64,000 bases of DNA from NCBI RefSeq assembly GCF_023554105.1, contig NZ_JAMJWE010000006.1:124001-188000 (forward strand). The letters are read 5' to 3'. This DNA comes from Brucella sp. 21LCYQ03. Lineage in GTDB: Bacteria > Pseudomonadota > Alphaproteobacteria > Rhizobiales > Rhizobiaceae. The translations under genes and the position numbers were made by a program. Shown here in pieces: positions 1 through 7,098 of the stretch; positions within the stretch are counted from its first letter, which is position 1, and each line of letters starts with the position of its first letter. The notes under the pieces were generated by a model. The model searched no databases and was not told where the DNA came from. It saw only the letters and a list, made by a program, of their open reading frames with translations.

Positions 1-2
1 CG

Positions 3-311
3 GGCGTTGGGTTCACGGCGCACGTAAGAATACCGGGTGGTGGACGAACATTGTTTCTAAATGCTGACGAAATTTCTCAATATCTTGCCGACAAGGATGG
101 CTTTGCTGCGAGTCAGTTTGGTTTGACCAAGCAAGAATATGCAGACTGGGTTGAAACAGATGGATTTGTAAGATGTTCAGGCACCACTACCAGCGGAGCA
201 AGATGCAAGAATTATGTATCAGGCGGCAGTCATCATGAGCCGCAAAAGTGGAAACGCCTACAAGGTGAATATTGCAGCGTTCATGGCGGCCCAGCCTCGC
301 ACGGAGCTTAG
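3..311 (+). CDS. Cys/His-motif protein, possibly 5' truncated
   Basis: I do not recognise a named family. The reading frame is open to the left edge of the window, so the gene may begin outside it; the first start-like codon inside is a TTG at base 51, preceded by a weak purine-rich stretch. The C-terminal half carries the pattern FVRCSG, then GARCKN, then YCSVHGG, i.e. three cysteines and a histidine spaced as in small zinc-binding knots seen in many phage and mobile-element proteins. The next gene follows 25 bases later on the same strand and also has Cys/His clusters, so the two are probably co-transcribed. Function unknown; zinc binding is inferred from spacing only. Confidence 0.5.
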   Translation, partial: GVGFTAHVRIPGGGRTLFLNADEISQYLADKDGFAASQFGLTKQEYADWVETDGFVRCSGTTTSGARCKNYVSGGSHHEPQKWKRLQGEYCSVHGGPASHGA

Positions 312-336
312 CTAACACAGGCAGGAGCGGGACACG

Positions 337-924
337 GTGAAAGTCTATCTAGAAGATATAGGCAAAACGATAAACGTCACAATGACGCCGGAATTGTCTA
401 ACGAGTTATCTTTGTGGATCGACACAGATTGCAGCGGACACCCGGAGATTGATTGGGTTCGGAGACCAACGTCAAACGGCAGTGAGCAAATTCGCAAGCA
501 ATGTCGTAAATGTGGTTATTTGCTAGGAGGTCCTAGAAAACGTGAGCCCGGTGACGAACAATTGCCCGTTCACGACACCGAATTTAGAAAAGCATATGAA
601 GCCCAGCGTGAGAGTGAGCAAAAGTCAATCTTCAAAAAGCATGCGAGGCTACAGTTTGAGAAATCCAATTCGTGGTTTCGCGACTATAGCGCTTATCTTG
701 AAACTGATGAATGGCGGGAAAAGCGCCGACTGGTATTCAGGCGCGCTGGCGGCATGTGCGAAGGTTGCGGCAACGCAACTGCCACCCAAGTTCATCACCT
801 TACATACGCGCATGCAAAAGCAGAGTTTCTTTTCGAGCTCGTCGCGGTATGTGACGAATGCCACGACCGTTTGCACGAAGACGTACCCGACGATCAGGAA
901 GACGCTAACGAGGATGAATTCTGA
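337..924 (+). CDS. HNH-type nuclease-like protein with two Cys clusters
   Basis: A 195-residue protein starting at GTG, with AGGAG about 10 bases upstream. The C-terminal third reads as an HNH fold: CEGCG (C141, C144), VHHLTY (H153, H154), then VCDECHDRLH (C172, C175, H176, H180), preceded by the segment YLETDEWREKRR that often precedes such domains. A second CxxC pair (C56, C59) lies near the N terminus. HNH proteins of this kind are metal-dependent nucleases in phages and restriction-like systems, but no target can be read from sequence. The tail is strongly acidic. It sits between a partial Cys-rich ORF and a HEPN-like gene, all on the plus strand and opposite to the Mu-like operon. Confidence 0.65.
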   Translation: MKVYLEDIGKTINVTMTPELSNELSLWIDTDCSGHPEIDWVRRPTSNGSEQIRKQCRKCGYLLGGPRKREPGDEQLPVHDTEFRKAYEAQRESEQKSIFKKHARLQFEKSNSWFRDYSAYLETDEWREKRRLVFRRAGGMCEGCGNATATQVHHLTYAHAKAEFLFELVAVCDECHDRLHEDVPDDQEDANEDEF

Positions 925-1192
925 TCAACAGTGCACCGTCTGGCTGCGCGGAAGGGCGTCAATCCTTCGCGGGTCCAAATGATACGTCCCGGTGAAACTG
1001 GCTCGCGCTAAAGCATTTATAAAACGTTTTTAAGCGGCTTTAAACAAGTTTCAAAAGGCCACTGGAATGGCGCAAGATCACTTGGCAGTGTGGCACAAAA
1101 AAATAGGCCGCTGTTTCGTTCGAGCGACATCGTCAGATTACTGTGATTCCGTTCAATCGAACGCAAACCTTTTCAATTAATGGAAAGCTGAG

Positions 1193-1777
1193 ATGATGAA
1201 AAAATTTATAGTGAGCAGCAATAGTGAATTGTACATACATGGGACGATAGGTAACGCTGCTATTTTCCTAAAAAATCGCATCAAAATGCGTGAGGAAGCG
1301 AAAGATCGAGAGGGAATTGCTTTCGATTATGCAGCCTGCTTACTAATGATCTCCTATTGGCTTGAAGCTGAAGTTAATTTTTTCATTCACTTCAGCAAAG
1401 AGAGCGTTGAAGATAATTTTTGGCCACGTTTCAAAAGACTTAATGACATTTTGGGCTTGCAGCTGGAAAAAGACAAGTTTCCGTGGAACGACATTGATGC
1501 TTTACGGGCGTTCCGAAACGATTTTGCGCATGGCAAACCCAAATTCAATACGATCGCACAGGAAGAAATCATCGCAACAGATGCTGATATTCAGACAATA
1601 GCGAACCAGCTTCTCACGAGAAAGTGGGAAGAGAGTGTTACAAATGAATTTCTAAACCAATCATACTCTGCCGCGCAGTGGTTTATCGATACAGTTGGTG
1701 AGAAACTTGAAATTGGCTCATGGGAAGGAAACTCGGAAGGAATGCTTTCGGTGAAATACGTAGGCCCAGCCGAGTAA
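1193..1777 (+). CDS. HEPN-like domain protein, candidate RNase/defence
   Basis: A 194-residue soluble protein, mostly predicted helical. Residues 108-113 read R-N-D-F-A-H in the context LRAFRNDFAHGKP, the Rx4-6H signature of HEPN domains, many of which are metal-independent RNases in toxin, abortive-infection and CRISPR-associated proteins. The start is one of two adjacent ATGs after GGAAAGC. The gene looks AT-richer than the host genes to its right, suggesting transfer. It stands alone: no MNT-type nucleotidyltransferase antitoxin is visible next to it, and it converges on the phage gemA gene. Nuclease activity and a defence role are inference; it could also be a non-catalytic HEPN scaffold. 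Confidence 0.5.
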   Translation: MMKKFIVSSNSELYIHGTIGNAAIFLKNRIKMREEAKDREGIAFDYAACLLMISYWLEAEVNFFIHFSKESVEDNFWPRFKRLNDILGLQLEKDKFPWNDIDALRAFRNDFAHGKPKFNTIAQEEIIATDADIQTIANQLLTRKWEESVTNEFLNQSYSAAQWFIDTVGEKLEIGSWEGNSEGMLSVKYVGPAE

Positions 1778-1875
1778 CTACCAAAAAAACGGGGTGCTGA
1801 TGCACGTTTTCTCTGCCCCCCCACTCCAAGCGACTACTAACGTCTGTTTGCGCTCCCACGGCCTTCAATTGACCT

Positions 1876-2325
1876 TCAAATTTGATTCAGTTTACGAGCG
1901 ACCATTGCCTTTAGCGCGGATATGACTTTGGGAGCCTTTTCAGCGCTGACAAACCGCAAAGCTGACGTATGGTGAAACCGACTAAGCCAGCGGTTTAGCT
2001 CATGATCTTGCGGATCATCGACATCGGTAAATTGCTGCCACAGAGAACGGATCAACTCGACCTGTGATGGCGACGCCATATTCGGGCGATTGCCGTAAGT
2101 CCTCTTTGTCCAGGTGGAGCGGAAACCGAGCGCCGTAAAGTACCGCATGACATGTTCAAATCCGAACGCATCCAGATCGGCACTGCTCTCACAATTGCCG
2201 TACCGGGCAAGGATTGCCCGGTAATCGTCATCGGTAAGGCCAAGATCACGCTTGGCAACATGCAAAAGTGCTATCTGCTTTTTGCTTGGCTTGTCGGAAT
2301 GAGTTTTATTGTGCACGGCGAACAA
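1876..2325 (-). CDS. gemA: Mu gp16/GemA-family regulatory protein (DUF1018)
   Basis: A 149-residue protein with the characteristic opening KKQIALLHVAKRDLGL followed by DDDYRAIL, the conserved N-terminal block of the gp16/GemA family of Mu-like phages. In Mu, GemA lies in the early/middle operon and has been linked to changes in host gene expression and DNA supercoiling; the exact role in other phages is unclear. Its start lies 20 bases inside the end of the upstream 252-residue gene, so translation is probably coupled. It is the last recognisable phage gene before the opposing HEPN-like gene. Confidence 0.8.
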   Translation of the reverse strand: MFAVHNKTHSDKPSKKQIALLHVAKRDLGLTDDDYRAILARYGNCESSADLDAFGFEHVMRYFTALGFRSTWTKRTYGNRPNMASPSQVELIRSLWQQFTDVDDPQDHELNRWLSRFHHTSALRFVSAEKAPKVISALKAMVARKLNQI

Positions 2326-3064
2326 TCCTTAATGCATGGATAAGAGAGACGCGTTCACGGGTTTCGGCGATGGTACGCTCACATTGCTGCAAGGTAGCTG
2401 CAAGGTCCGAATCCTCCATATCCTGCAAAGCTGATGCTGACGGTGGCATGAGAGCATCCGATAGCTTTTGGGAAAGCTCCATCAAACGAAGCGTGTCTGG
2501 CTTGGGCCAGCTTCTTTCAATGCCGCATGTATAAGCGCGACGATCCAGCAATGCGGAAATCATCCATTCAATCTCGGCATCTTCCGCCAACCGCGCCAAG
2601 CCTTTCACTTCGTCTTTTTTCTTTGACGAAATGAAATCTATGAAAGATTTGTGTTTATGGTCGGCTATCCGGCGTTTTTCACGGTCATTCAGGACTTCTG
2701 CAATCAAATACGCTTCCTGCATGAACCCGAATGCCATGGACAGGATGCTGCGAGCCGTGTCGATAACGTCTTCCGATTCTTCTAAGCCTTGTTTGAGACG
2801 GTCATGCGCCAGCTTAAGCGCCGTTACCTCATCCCATATAATAGTGATCGCTTCACGCAGATCAGGCTCGAACCGTTCAAACTCTCGAAACAGATGACTA
2901 TGGCCGGGAATATTACTGCAATCACGTTCGATTGCGGTTGCCGTGCCACCGAAATAGGGTCCATTATGGCCCAAGGGCTTCGGCAGAGGCCGCAAATTTA
3001 GTGTTTCATTAATACCGCCTGACTGACAACTGCGGCGTGTAGAAGATTGATTTTCTTCGATCAT
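2306..3064 (-). CDS. hypothetical phage early protein, helical
   Basis: I do not recognise this 252-residue protein. The first ~50 residues are low in hydrophobics and probably disordered; the rest is rich in Glu, Lys, Arg and Leu and looks mainly helical, with a coiled-coil-like stretch around residues 85-130 and another in the last 40 residues (DLAATLQQCERTIAETRERV). There is no signal peptide, membrane segment or catalytic motif. The ATG start is supported by AAGGAAA about 8 bases upstream. It lies between the MuB-like ATPase and gemA in one leftward operon, the place where Mu-like phages keep small variable early genes, so a role in early phage biology or host takeover is the most that context allows. 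Confidence 0.6.
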   Translation of the reverse strand: MIEENQSSTRRSCQSGGINETLNLRPLPKPLGHNGPYFGGTATAIERDCSNIPGHSHLFREFERFEPDLREAITIIWDEVTALKLAHDRLKQGLEESEDVIDTARSILSMAFGFMQEAYLIAEVLNDREKRRIADHKHKSFIDFISSKKKDEVKGLARLAEDAEIEWMISALLDRRAYTCGIERSWPKPDTLRLMELSQKLSDALMPPSASALQDMEDSDLAATLQQCERTIAETRERVSLIHALRIVRRAQ

Positions 3065-3154
3065 TTCTATTTCCTTGTTTGGACAAAGCTCCGCCTACGC
3101 CGCACAAAAATGCAGAGCTTTTAGTTTCAGATTTTGAAGTATTTGAACCGCTGG

Positions 3155-3934
3155 TTAGGCAGGTTCAGGCTTTAAAAGGCGCAAATCATCCAACCGACCT
3201 TTGGCTTTCATAACGCCTTGAATATGATGAAGTTGGATCGCTGCCGTTCCAGCAGCCAGCGCCTTTGCTTCACGCAAAAGGCGTCCGAGATAGCGGGCAT
3301 TAGTACGCCGTCCATAATTTGAAATCGCTTCGTAAGTGTCCATGCCTTCAACACCGAAAGCCGATCCAATGTCGATGCAGTCCTGCTTGCTAAGGCCGGG
3401 TAGCTTAATCCTCATACCCATGCGGCTATCAATCTGATCCCAAGCCCCTCGATCCACCTTGGATGTAAGACGCTCGCCATTGCCGCTGATAACCAAGGCA
3501 AGGTTACAGGTTTCCTGAATATTCAGCAGTTCCCGCTGCGCTGTTGCTTCCAGCGTCTGCACTTCATCAACAATCAGGAGCAATCGTTTATTTCTCACCT
3601 CATGATAGCTGATGTCACGAGAAAGCCGCTCCACCAGTGTGTCATAAAGTGCGCGTGTATAATTATTGCTATCGTAGTAAATATTGAAGGCTGACAGCAA
3701 AAGGCGATACATATCAGGCACAGATTTGTGTGCTTGACCTACCTGACAATAGATGCCGCCAAATTCTTCTGCCAGATAGTGAAGCGCTGTTGTTTTTCCA
3801 TATCCGGCAGGACTTACGATCTGGACGGATTCACCGAAATTCATTGCATAAACAATGCCATCACGGGCGCGTTTGACTGCGCTGATATCTGCAAATTGCT
3901 CTCTTGGCGGTACTTTAGGACGAACCAGTTCCAT
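3155..3934 (-). CDS. MuB-like AAA+ ATPase, transposition target protein
   Basis: A 259-residue AAA+ ATPase. The Walker A motif is SPAGYGKTTALHYL (around residues 40-53) and Walker B is LLLIVDEVQ (around 118-126), followed by a sensor region VISGNGE. In Mu, MuB binds DNA with ATP, selects the target, delivers it to the MuA transpososome and provides target immunity. It lacks the N-terminal HTH extension of full-length MuB (312 residues), as is common in Mu-like phages of alphaproteobacteria. The start codon overlaps the MuA stop by one base (TAATG) with a strong AGGAGGG upstream, showing tight translational coupling to the transposase. Confidence 0.82.
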   Translation of the reverse strand: MELVRPKVPPREQFADISAVKRARDGIVYAMNFGESVQIVSPAGYGKTTALHYLAEEFGGIYCQVGQAHKSVPDMYRLLLSAFNIYYDSNNYTRALYDTLVERLSRDISYHEVRNKRLLLIVDEVQTLEATAQRELLNIQETCNLALVISGNGERLTSKVDRGAWDQIDSRMGMRIKLPGLSKQDCIDIGSAFGVEGMDTYEAISNYGRRTNARYLGRLLREAKALAAGTAAIQLHHIQGVMKAKGRLDDLRLLKPEPA

Positions 3935-5973
3935 TATGACGCCCTCCTGTTCATTGCAGCACCAGCACGAACCAAGGCCGAGCGCGCTTCATCAATAATT
4001 CTCTGCTCTTCTTCCATCTGCTCACGTGACTTCTGCTCCGGCGCAACCGGCAGCAAAGCTCGCTTTACAGAGGCCGCGCTATTCACCGAAATCACGCCGT
4101 CTGGAGCGTTTGGCACCACGGGCAATTGCTTTGCGCCATAGGCGATCAATTCCGCGCCGACATCAATATCGGGAACCGATTTTGCAAGCCTTGTCAGTGC
4201 CTTGTTCCGCAATGATACGCGGCGGGCACTTTCTTTCGCTCCGCGTGTATCCAGTACATCAAAGGCTCTGTCGCGTATTGCTATGCCGATATGATTTCCA
4301 GCTTCGTCTGTGACCAGAAGCTCCGCAAAGCCGTGGTACTTCGGAATATGGACCAAGACCGTTCGCCCAAAATATTCGAGCAAGCCGTCGCACGTCCATG
4401 GATCGCCGCCACGAACTTCAATACCATGCTTGCGCACAACGCGTGTTTCCGGCTTTGTGAAGACAGTCAACAGGCGATCAGAATCGAGTATGGTGGCCTT
4501 CCAGCCCGCTCGGACTTGCTCTCCGAACATGACGGCAGGTGATTTGCCTTTCAAAGCGCCATTCTGCGGCATATGCTCGTATGCTTGCAGATGAGCATAA
4601 ATAGTCTGGCAGAAAGCTTCGAAGCCAAGATTGAACGGCGCTGGAAGCTTGCCCATAGCTGGGCGCTTCGGGTTCATGCGATCATCGTCAATCCAGCCCT
4701 GAATATGCCGGAAGTATTGCTGATTCATCTGACGGAACCAGCCTTCGACATGTTTCGCAGCCGCATTGTATGCCTTGGCACGAATGACGCGATTGCGTTC
4801 TTCGTCACCAGTGAAGGAAAGTACCTTGCAACCAAGCTTCAAAGCGTCTTCAAGATCATCCGCGAAACCATATTCCGAGCCGTTATCCACATACAGAAAC
4901 TGCGGAACGCCAAAGGCCGGATGCTTGCACATATTAACAAACGCGCTGATGATATCGACGTTGCGCACACCGCCACGGCTTTCAAAGAAGATAACCTCGC
5001 AAAAGACGCGATTTGTCGCAATATCGTGAAATGCCAATAGCTTAGGCGTTGCTGTTGATCCATCTTCACGCGCCACCAGCACATTAATATGGTGAACGTC
5101 CATCACGACTATTTCCATAGGCATCAGGTTGGCTGTCGAGCGGCGGATACGCGGCTTGTTATCTTCGCTGGCCTTGCGATCCTTCTGATGACGGTACACC
5201 GCCTTGAAGTGCATTTCATGTTGCACAAACTCATGCGGAATGTTGAAAATTAGGGCTTCGCGCTGCTGATCATTGCAGATAAAGCCGTAACCGGCATATA
5301 GTTCCTTGAGCTTATCTGCCGCCAGTACACGCGTTTGCTTACGCTGTGCGCCGCCTTTGATCAGTCTGCGCACATACTGTTTTAGATCGGAATGAATTGC
5401 TGCCTTGGTTTCATCGTCCAGTGGCGCAGAGCGGGTGAACTCCCGCGAAACATACGCTTTTTGCGTTCCCTTATCCTTGCGCACCTTATGCGCAAGTCCA
5501 TGAATGCCCTCGCCTTGCTCATATACTGCGATCCAGCGATACAATTGCGATCTGGAAAGCAGAATAGGCTTTCCGCGCCAGTCGCGGAGCGTAGTGCCAT
5601 CCAGCTTTGCAATCATCGCGCTGCGAGAGGAGCTTCCTTTGGCATGGTCCAATATCGGACGGATAACATCATACTTCCAGTTGCGGGATTGTTGCGCCTG
5701 TTCACCAAACCGGATGTTTGAAACACCCTCAACATCGCTTTGAAGGGCCTTTAAGCGGTCTTGCAATACCTCCGGAAGACTGGCAGCTTTAACCTGGTAC
5801 TGTATACCGGACTTACCTCCTACCCCTGAGACGGTCCGAACTTCGATCAAGTGATCTCGCCAAATCTTTAACTTTCCATCCGCAATCTGACGAAATAACC
5901 GATTTGCAACTTGACGCGTCATGCCAGAAAGATCGGCGAATTCAGTGGTTGATAACCAAGGGGAGTTCACCAT
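3934..5973 (-). CDS. MuA-like DDE transposase
   Basis: A 679-residue transposase, close to the 663 residues of MuA. The N terminus (WLSTTEFADLSGMTRQ) is a Mu-type winged-helix/HTH DNA-binding domain, followed by further end-binding helices to about residue 250. The RNase H-like core has the catalytic acids visible as D292 (VVMDVHH), D363 (YVDNGSEYG) and E410 (KHVEGWF), in a DDE arrangement with spacing like Mu. After about residue 500 come a beta-barrel-like segment and a charged C-terminal tail, the part of MuA that contacts MuB. It would cut the element ends and join them to target DNA. It overlaps its neighbours on both sides by single bases. No frameshift or missing catalytic residue is seen, so it looks intact. 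Confidence 0.9.
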   Translation of the reverse strand: MVNSPWLSTTEFADLSGMTRQVANRLFRQIADGKLKIWRDHLIEVRTVSGVGGKSGIQYQVKAASLPEVLQDRLKALQSDVEGVSNIRFGEQAQQSRNWKYDVIRPILDHAKGSSSRSAMIAKLDGTTLRDWRGKPILLSRSQLYRWIAVYEQGEGIHGLAHKVRKDKGTQKAYVSREFTRSAPLDDETKAAIHSDLKQYVRRLIKGGAQRKQTRVLAADKLKELYAGYGFICNDQQREALIFNIPHEFVQHEMHFKAVYRHQKDRKASEDNKPRIRRSTANLMPMEIVVMDVHHINVLVAREDGSTATPKLLAFHDIATNRVFCEVIFFESRGGVRNVDIISAFVNMCKHPAFGVPQFLYVDNGSEYGFADDLEDALKLGCKVLSFTGDEERNRVIRAKAYNAAAKHVEGWFRQMNQQYFRHIQGWIDDDRMNPKRPAMGKLPAPFNLGFEAFCQTIYAHLQAYEHMPQNGALKGKSPAVMFGEQVRAGWKATILDSDRLLTVFTKPETRVVRKHGIEVRGGDPWTCDGLLEYFGRTVLVHIPKYHGFAELLVTDEAGNHIGIAIRDRAFDVLDTRGAKESARRVSLRNKALTRLAKSVPDIDVGAELIAYGAKQLPVVPNAPDGVISVNSAASVKRALLPVAPEQKSREQMEEEQRIIDEARSALVRAGAAMNRRAS

Positions 5974-6194
5974 TATAGTTGCTCCGCAGCGGCAACTAAC
6001 CGAGCACGAATAGCAACAGCTTTTGGGCCATTTCGTTTTCCCGTTAGAGCGTCAGATGCCCACACGCGATCAATATGATTTTGTATACACCACTTATTAA
6101 AAGAGGTTCCGTGAATTATGAATCTTCCCCGAACAGCATTTAATAATGCGGGGCTTGCTGGTATGTCACGAAGGGATCTGAGTTCTGTAAACAT
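5973..6194 (-). CDS. small HTH-like early phage protein (Ner-like position)
   Basis: A 73-residue protein, first gene of the leftward early operon. The segment FNKWCIQNHIDRVWASDAL followed by TGKRNGPKAVAIRARL looks like a helix-turn-helix, and its place directly between repressor and transposase is that of ner in Mu, which turns down early transcription. There is no clear Shine-Dalgarno sequence; a perfect palindrome starts two bases upstream of the ATG, so the transcript may be leaderless or nearly so. Its stop overlaps the transposase start (TAATG). The Ner-like role is inferred from position and size; similarity to Ner cannot be shown here. Confidence 0.6.
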   Translation of the reverse strand: MFTELRSLRDIPASPALLNAVRGRFIIHGTSFNKWCIQNHIDRVWASDALTGKRNGPKAVAIRARLVAAAEQL

Positions 6195-6195
6195 G

Positions 6196-6213
6196 ATGTA
6201 GTCATGACTACAT
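6196..6213. promoter_or_regulatory. perfect 18-bp palindrome, candidate phage operator
   Basis: ATGTAGTCATGACTACAT is its own reverse complement and lies between the divergent repressor and early operon. On the minus strand a consensus -35 hexamer TTGACA (bases 6230-6225) sits so that the -10 region would fall inside the palindrome and transcription would begin close to the ATG at 6194. A bound repressor would block early transcription. Binding by the adjacent repressor is inference. Confidence 0.6.
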
Positions 6214-6239
6214 TTTGTGTACTTGTCAACAGGCGTAGT

Positions 6240-6752
6240 ATGAAAAAACCAATCGACCTTTACATTGAAAATCTGAAACGCATAGTTGGAGTGAAGTCAG
6301 ATACTGAACTGGCGAAGACGCTTCACCTATCAAAACAAGCTATATCCGCTTGGCGAAGGAGAGACTCGGTACCACTAGCCCAACAACAAGTTCTCACACT
6401 TCAATACGGTCCCGAAGCCGCATTCGATGAAAGTATCGGATACGCTGCAACAGAGCGCGAAAGAATCGCAATTATTTCGGCATTTCTGCGACTTTTTGAT
6501 AAATATCGCGGAATTCATGATCCGGAAGAACTAGATACTGCTTACGAGGATTGGGCTGAGATGCTTCTGTCCTTTGAAGGAATGATGCAAAAATTTGTCC
6601 GCGAAGGAGGATGGATTAGCATCAACAATGAAAACAAGGTGGGCATTTTCACGCCCAACCAGATAGCACGTGTTCTGACGGCTTACGTCGGTGAAGAGAA
6701 GCAGGATAAATTAAACCTGTTTCACGATCTACTGCGCCCGGATGAGTTGTAA
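6240..6752 (+). CDS. CI-type phage repressor without peptidase domain
   Basis: A 170-residue protein when begun at the ATG opening MKKPIDLYIENLKR; a longer frame starts at 6204, but that ATG lies inside the operator palindrome, so the shorter start is preferred. Residues about 15-40 (SDTELAKTLHLSKQAISAWR) match the helix-turn-helix of CI/XRE-type phage repressors. The remainder is helical and acidic. There is no S24 peptidase domain with a Ser-Lys dyad, so RecA-stimulated self-cleavage as in lambda CI is not expected. It is divergent from the transposition operon and most likely keeps it off in the lysogen. Confidence 0.75.
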   Translation: MKKPIDLYIENLKRIVGVKSDTELAKTLHLSKQAISAWRRRDSVPLAQQQVLTLQYGPEAAFDESIGYAATERERIAIISAFLRLFDKYRGIHDPEELDTAYEDWAEMLLSFEGMMQKFVREGGWISINNENKVGIFTPNQIARVLTAYVGEEKQDKLNLFHDLLRPDEL

Positions 6753-6761
6753 GGGCTTGAT

Positions 6762-6999
6762 GTTCCCAATATGGTTCCCAATTCAAAGAACCGATTTGTC
6801 ATCAAGACAAAGAGGTCCTCAAAAAACTCAATAAAATCAACGCGTAGGGTTCTATGTGGGATTGAGCTTTTTAGGAAATCGCTATTTCCCCACGCAGTTT
6901 TAATAATTATCTAATGTTTTCAGATTGTTATTCAGTCACAATCCCAATTATCGCCCTACGTTTTGTTATTTTGAATCCCAATTAGCTTTCGCCCCTCCA
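6762..6999. repeat. Mu-like left-end repeat cluster (transposase sites)
   Basis: Related repeats share AATCCCA or TTCCCAAT. Copy 1 (6973-6995) and copy 2 (6940-6956) share AATCCCAATTA followed by TCGCCC, with four extra bases in copy 1. An inverted copy (6842-6863), read on the minus strand, shares CAATCCCA and CCCTACG with copy 2 at matching spacing. Two shorter TTCCCAAT copies lie at 6763 and 6775. One terminal and two internal sites with mixed orientation resemble the L1-L3 sites of phage Mu. The rest of the stretch between the repressor and lexA shows no gene. Confidence 0.6.
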
Positions 7000-7026
7000 T
7001 TGCTTAATCATTTTATCACCATTGCG

Positions 7027-7056
7027 GAACAAGACTGGAACATATAGTGTTCGTTC
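7027..7056 (+). promoter_or_regulatory. SOS boxes and -10 of lexA
   Basis: GAAC-N7-GAAC (7027-7041) is the alphaproteobacterial LexA site. The second GAAC is also spaced N7 from GTTC at 7049, and another GTTC follows directly. A -10-like TATAGT (7043-7048) lies inside this cluster, so LexA would block RNA polymerase on its own promoter. Confidence 0.85.
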
Positions 7057-7098
7057 TGGTTTTGTTTTTATTTGATTCTGGTCCGGAGGGTATAGCGC

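Larger units (their letters stand above)
1876..6999. mobile_element. Mu-like transposable prophage, early region (partial)
   Basis: Ordered as in Mu-like phages: repressor facing right, then leftward small HTH gene, transposase A, target-selection ATPase B, an unknown gene and GemA. The right border is placed at the CA of CCCCTCCA (base 6999), because a cluster of related repeats lies just inside it and, read on the minus strand, the sequence then begins with TG as Mu termini do. The left border is not resolved; late genes (mor, lysis, head, tail) are absent from the window, so the element either continues beyond base 1 or is a remnant. The 1876 limit is only the last recognisable phage gene. 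Confidence 0.6.

Noticed and set aside
1778-1875. Right end of the Mu-like element just after gemA
   Set aside because: No copy of the end repeats (AATCCCA, CCCTACG) is visible here, so the element border was not placed at this point.
6204-6239. Longer N terminus for the phage repressor
   Set aside because: The upstream ATG is inside the operator palindrome and the extra residues do not resemble a repressor; the ATG at 6240 starts the conserved part.
7026-7055. EcfG-type promoter at lexA
   Set aside because: GGAAC and CGTT are both present but spaced by 10 or 21 bases, not 16-17; the sequence is explained by the SOS boxes.
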